A stretch of 10,150 nucleotides of DNA from Siphonobacter sp047605205 (GTDB lineage Bacteria; Bacteroidota; Bacteroidia; Cytophagales; Spirosomataceae). The stretch covers positions 1 to 10,150 of the forward strand of contig JASGGE010000135.1 in assembly GCA_047605205.1 (NCBI GenBank), read 5' to 3'. Under the pieces are notes generated by a model that saw only the letters and a list, made by a program, of their open reading frames with translations, searched no databases and was not told the origin of the DNA. This document shows, piece by piece, positions 8,301 through 10,150 of the stretch (the first letter of the stretch is position 1; the number at the start of each line of letters is the position of its first letter). Position numbers and translations under genes: made by a program.

Positions 8301-8325
8301 CTTTGGCTTAAACGTTGGTTTTTAA
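5302..8325 (+). CDS. SusC/RagA-family TonB-dependent outer-membrane transporter
   Basis: Outer-membrane beta-barrel that imports a ligand captured with SusD, powered by TonB-ExbBD. The 1007-residue product has the standard order: signal peptide about 1-32 (core WAQLVLILSSFSLFA), carboxypeptidase-D-regulatory-like domain 36-107 (ITGKVTDATTGE), TonB-box-like LQQVVVVGYG at 112-121, plug about 122-238 with VVDGV (190-194) and DASATAIYGSRGANG (from 215), then the barrel, ending in Phe (AFGLNVGF) as outer-membrane barrels do. A Ca-binding-like loop, DTDGNGVIDDND, sits at 830-841, common in SusC proteins. The length is normal and no frame break is seen. The start is chosen because it gives a proper signal peptide. 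susD follows after 3 bp, so the two are co-transcribed and probably form the usual complex. The gene symbol is withheld since the substrate is unknown and many paralogues exist per genome. Confidence 0.96.
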   Translation: MKNNYLLNCKPISGPFLWAQLVLILSSFSLFAQTPITGKVTDATTGETVIGASIRIKGTSQGTVTDTEGKFSLTAPNNTILVVGSIGYDELEVPVHGQTALVIRLNSRGKDLQQVVVVGYGSQRKVDVTGATVSIKGEELVKQPVLTATQAMQGKVAGVQIISSGQPGTSPVIRIRGTGTALAGTAALFVVDGVLTDDISNVNTADIVNVDVLKDASATAIYGSRGANGVVIITTKKGVIGKMAINYSFNGGFRSAANLVKMANAAEYANYVSAASGTFVNAESTSTDWYSQILRTGYQQNHNISLSGGSDKGSYFLSAGYLTDQGIVISNQYNRFTLRSNNEYKLSDKVKVGAMASYANGANQLANLGTAYNNAYRAAPIIPGKVNGRYGNTSVYQNVGNPILDIENNNNRVTDNRLQGAGYLEYKPVSWLTFRSSMGADWINANSRVYNRQFNNDTLTFLAPGGNQRNVNSNLSVKNEKTLHWTWDNTVTFHKTFDKHTLTVLAGTTAENYTYAWFSAFRKDVPADPNLWYIGTGDANTSTNDGSGDKWARNSYIGRVNYNYNDTYLFTSTIRADGSSRFPSNNRWAYFPSVGIGWILTNENFMKSQNIFETLKLRASWGRVGNDRIPSDAFTVTVTPNLAYPFGGGVATTGSAITQIKDPNLKWETTQESDVALEFAALKGRLTGEVGYYNKKASDLLINVKIPSVSGDADGVVLTNAASIRNTGLEVMLNWRGKITEDLTYRVGGNITLNKNSVVGLNGGQPILDGGIGGNQQYTTRTDNGHAVGSFYLLKTLGVFQTADEVNSYKNANGVVIQPGASPGDFKYQDTDGNGVIDDNDRVFAGAYQPKAYFGINAGVTYKKFDLSFDIYGNVGNQVYNGKKAFRQSVYDNVEAKMAYSRWTPSNGSQTEPIANGGLLPASTYFMESGSFVRLNNITLGYSLPNSLLPKIGIRSIRLFVTGQNLYTLKKYSGFTAELPGDPTKAGIELNAYPTTKTVAFGLNVGF

Positions 8326-8328
8326 TCC

Positions 8329-9879
8329 ATGAAACGTATTCATTTTATGAAATTCTCTTCTCTAACGATAGGCATCAGCATTATGACTGCATTCGGTCTG
8401 CTGAGTTGCCAGAAAAGTTTCCTGGATGTTCCGGTACAGGGACAGGCTACTACTGCCACCGACCCTAATCTGGCACAAAATCTGGTAACAGGAGTGTACA
8501 ATAGCTTGCTGAATGGAGAGTCTTTCGGCGGAGCAGGCGGCGATGTGCACGGAGCCAGTTTTATCGGAGCTACCAATATCATCTCAGACGACGCGGATAA
8601 AGGGAGTACCTCAGGTGATCAGGCCAATATGGCTTCCCTTGATAACTTTACCACTACTCCAACCAATAACTTCGTAGCGGCTCTGTGGGATGGCTATTAT
8701 AGTGGCATTTCAAGAGCAAACCAGGCACTGGCCGCCCTCGAAACAGCTTCTATTGATGCAACTACGAAAAAACAGCTGATGGGCGAAGTGCGGTTTATAC
8801 GAGCTTATTATTATTTCAATCTGGTTCGTTTTTTTGGAGGAGTTCCCAAAGTAGTACGGGTTCCGAAAGATGCTCAGGACGCTAATACAGATGAAGCCTT
8901 TCAGACCAGGGCTCCAGTAGATACCATTTATGCAGTCATTACCAGTGATTTACAATATGGTATTGATAACCTTCCTCTGAAATCACAAAGTAGCGTTGGC
9001 CATGTTAACAAAGGGGCGGCCCAGTCCATGCTAGCGAAAGTATTCATGTATCAGAAAAAGTGGCAGCAGGCTTACGATATGTCGGCAGCCGTAATTAATT
9101 CTGGTCAGTACAGCCTGGTTGATGATTACAGTACAATCTGGAGATACGCTGGCAACAACAACTCAGAGTCGATTTTTGAAGTACAATCAGGCTCCTTTAA
9201 CAATTCTGACTACGGAATTGCTGGCTATTGCACCTGGCAAGGGCCACGCGTAGGGGGTAAAGGAGGCTGGACAGACCTGGGCTATGGTTTCAATACGCCT
9301 TCTCAGAACCTGGTAGATAGCTACGAAGCAGAGGATGTACGTAAAGCTGCAACTATCATTTTCATTGATAATTCCGGAAAACACGTGGGTACTCGCTTAT
9401 ACGATGGCTTCCGTATTCCTAGTGCCGACTCAGTACAGAATCTGTATTATAACTACAAAGCTTATCACAGTGAATTAAAAACCATTGAGCCTTACCTCGG
9501 TAACCGCGACCGTAAGCAGAAAAACCTTCGGTTATTACGGTTAGCTGAAATCCTGCTTATCAATGCTGAAGCAGCTAACGAACTAGGTAAAACGTCGGAA
9601 GCGATTTTGAACTTAAATAAAGTCCGAAACCGTGCCAAACTAGCCAATACGCAAGCGGCCTCACAAACAGACGTACGCGAAGCCATCTGGAAAGAACGTC
9701 GTTTTGAGTTAGCGATGGAACATGATCGCTTTTTTGATCTCGTCCGGACGGGGCAGGCTGCCAAAGTAATGCAGGCCGTTGGAAAGAATTTTGTGGCAGG
9801 CAAACACGAATTGTTGCCCATTCCAAGCCTTCAAATTGCATTAAGTGGCAATAAGCTCGTTCAGAATCCTGGTTATTAA
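8329..9879 (+). CDS. SusD/RagB-family surface lipoprotein (nutrient-binding)
   Basis: Outer-membrane lipoprotein that caps the SusC barrel and helps capture substrate. The 516-residue product begins with a lipoprotein signal ending in the lipobox LLSC (Cys27), then the typical FLDVPVQG. SusD landmarks are LMGEVRFIRAYYYFNLVRFF from residue 150 with GGVP following, KAYHSELK and LRLLRLAEILLINAEA in the C-terminal half, LNKVRNRAK near 430, VREAIWKERRFELAMEHDR from about 449 (followed by FFDLVRTG), LLPIPSLQI near 495 and the terminal QNPGY. Helical TPR-like segments fit the family. The ATG is 3 bp after the susC stop; a second in-frame ATG at 8347 (Met7) would also give a workable lipoprotein signal, so the exact start is uncertain by six codons. 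The family and pairing with the upstream SusC are firm; the ligand cannot be read from sequence. Confidence 0.96.
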   Translation: MKRIHFMKFSSLTIGISIMTAFGLLSCQKSFLDVPVQGQATTATDPNLAQNLVTGVYNSLLNGESFGGAGGDVHGASFIGATNIISDDADKGSTSGDQANMASLDNFTTTPTNNFVAALWDGYYSGISRANQALAALETASIDATTKKQLMGEVRFIRAYYYFNLVRFFGGVPKVVRVPKDAQDANTDEAFQTRAPVDTIYAVITSDLQYGIDNLPLKSQSSVGHVNKGAAQSMLAKVFMYQKKWQQAYDMSAAVINSGQYSLVDDYSTIWRYAGNNNSESIFEVQSGSFNNSDYGIAGYCTWQGPRVGGKGGWTDLGYGFNTPSQNLVDSYEAEDVRKAATIIFIDNSGKHVGTRLYDGFRIPSADSVQNLYYNYKAYHSELKTIEPYLGNRDRKQKNLRLLRLAEILLINAEAANELGKTSEAILNLNKVRNRAKLANTQAASQTDVREAIWKERRFELAMEHDRFFDLVRTGQAAKVMQAVGKNFVAGKHELLPIPSLQIALSGNKLVQNPGY

Positions 9880-9896
9880 GCTCTTCTGGAAGAGCT
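9879..9896. repeat. 18-bp perfect palindrome at the susD stop codon
   Basis: AGCTCTTCTGGAAGAGCT is fully symmetric except for its central TG; as RNA it folds as a 7-bp stem with a CTGG loop. It begins on the last base of the susD TAA. The following bases are ATAAAAACC, with no U-tract, so it is not a normal intrinsic terminator. Position suggests an RNA element protecting or delimiting the susCD message before the third gene. Confidence 0.5.
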
Positions 9897-9979
9897 ATAA
9901 AAACCTCTCCCAGAACCTGAATCCTTTAAACATTTTTCACCCTAATCATTATTTCCTTTTTTTAAAACCAATTTATCGA

Positions 9980-10150
9980 ATGAAAACAATGAAAATGACA
10001 GCCTGGGTTGCGGCTAGCCTGGCTATCGGAGCAACGCTTCTCACTGCTTGTGAAAAAGAAGAAGAAACTTCTTTACCCTCCATTAGCGGATACAACACCT
10101 CTAATGAAGTAGCGGCTACGAACCTGGTAGCCCACTGGCCCTTCAATGGC
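9980..10150 (+). CDS. Surface lipoprotein, probable LamG-like domain, 3' end beyond window
   Basis: Only the first 57 codons are in the window. They encode a lipoprotein signal (MKTMKMTAWVAASLAIGATL) with lipobox LTAC and Cys24 as the acylated residue, an acidic stretch EKEEE, a Ser/Thr-rich linker and then NLVAHWPFNG. LVAHWPF resembles the first strand of LamG/concanavalin A-like lectin domains, whose proteins often open with L-V-A-x-W-P/S-F. The acidic residues after the Cys would be compatible with surface export of lipoproteins in this phylum. The gene lies 100 bp after susD on the same strand and no terminator is seen between, so it is probably the third gene of the locus, in the place where SusE/SusF-like or other glycan-binding lipoproteins are usual. 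ATG 9980 is the first Met; Met4 or Met6 would also work. The lipoprotein call is strong, the LamG call moderate. Confidence 0.8.
   Translation, partial: MKTMKMTAWVAASLAIGATLLTACEKEEETSLPSISGYNTSNEVAATNLVAHWPFNG

Noticed and set aside
9879..9905. Palindrome after susD as an intrinsic terminator
   Set aside because: Purine-rich ATAAAAACC follows on + and no T-run follows on the other strand, so neither direction has a U-tract.
9957..9963. Run of seven T before the third lipoprotein gene as a terminator tail
   Set aside because: No stem lies immediately upstream; it is part of an AT-rich start region.

Overview
The window comes from a member of the Bacteroidota. Every gene matches that phylum: a SusC/SusD outer-membrane pair, a MraY with the extra loop typical of the phylum, and a membrane-spanning Y_Y_Y/LuxR regulator. 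There are no Shine-Dalgarno sites before the starts, and there is a TAnnTTTG-type -7 element. Moderate base composition and the style of the SusC/SusD and regulator proteins suggest Cytophagales (Spirosoma-like), but that finer placement is only an inference.

Layout: (1) positions 1-523, the 3' part of a ferritin gene on +, followed by a strong UUCG-loop intrinsic terminator; (2) a 294-bp intergenic stretch with several small inverted repeats, then mraY (818-2050, +), the essential lipid I synthase, standing here without the other cell-wall and division genes it usually sits among; (3) a convergent gene on - (2076-4874) encoding a 932-residue sensor-regulator with a periplasmic beta-propeller, a Y_Y_Y domain, one membrane helix, a coiled coil and a LuxR-type helix-turn-helix, but no kinase; (4) a 427-bp AT-rich divergent control region with a three-copy direct repeat and one exact -7 match; (5) susC (5302-8325) and susD (8329-9879), 3 bp apart on +; (6) after a 100-bp gap opening with an 18-bp perfect palindrome, the start of a third lipoprotein gene (9980 to beyond the edge) that appears to enter a LamG/concanavalin-like domain.

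From 2076 to the right edge the genes read as one nutrient-uptake locus. The regulator would sense a ligand in the periplasm and act on the divergent susC promoter. SusC would be the TonB-dependent outer-membrane channel, SusD its surface lid, and the third lipoprotein an accessory surface binder. No glycosidase, peptidase or other enzyme that would name the substrate lies in the window. The most notable non-coding signal is the repeat AATGATGTRGTA, present three times with spacings of 32 and 11 bp (about three helical turns and one), just upstream of the candidate susC promoter: a plausible operator for the regulator. I saw no tRNA, rRNA, CRISPR array, insertion sequence or phage feature, and no clearly new type of system.
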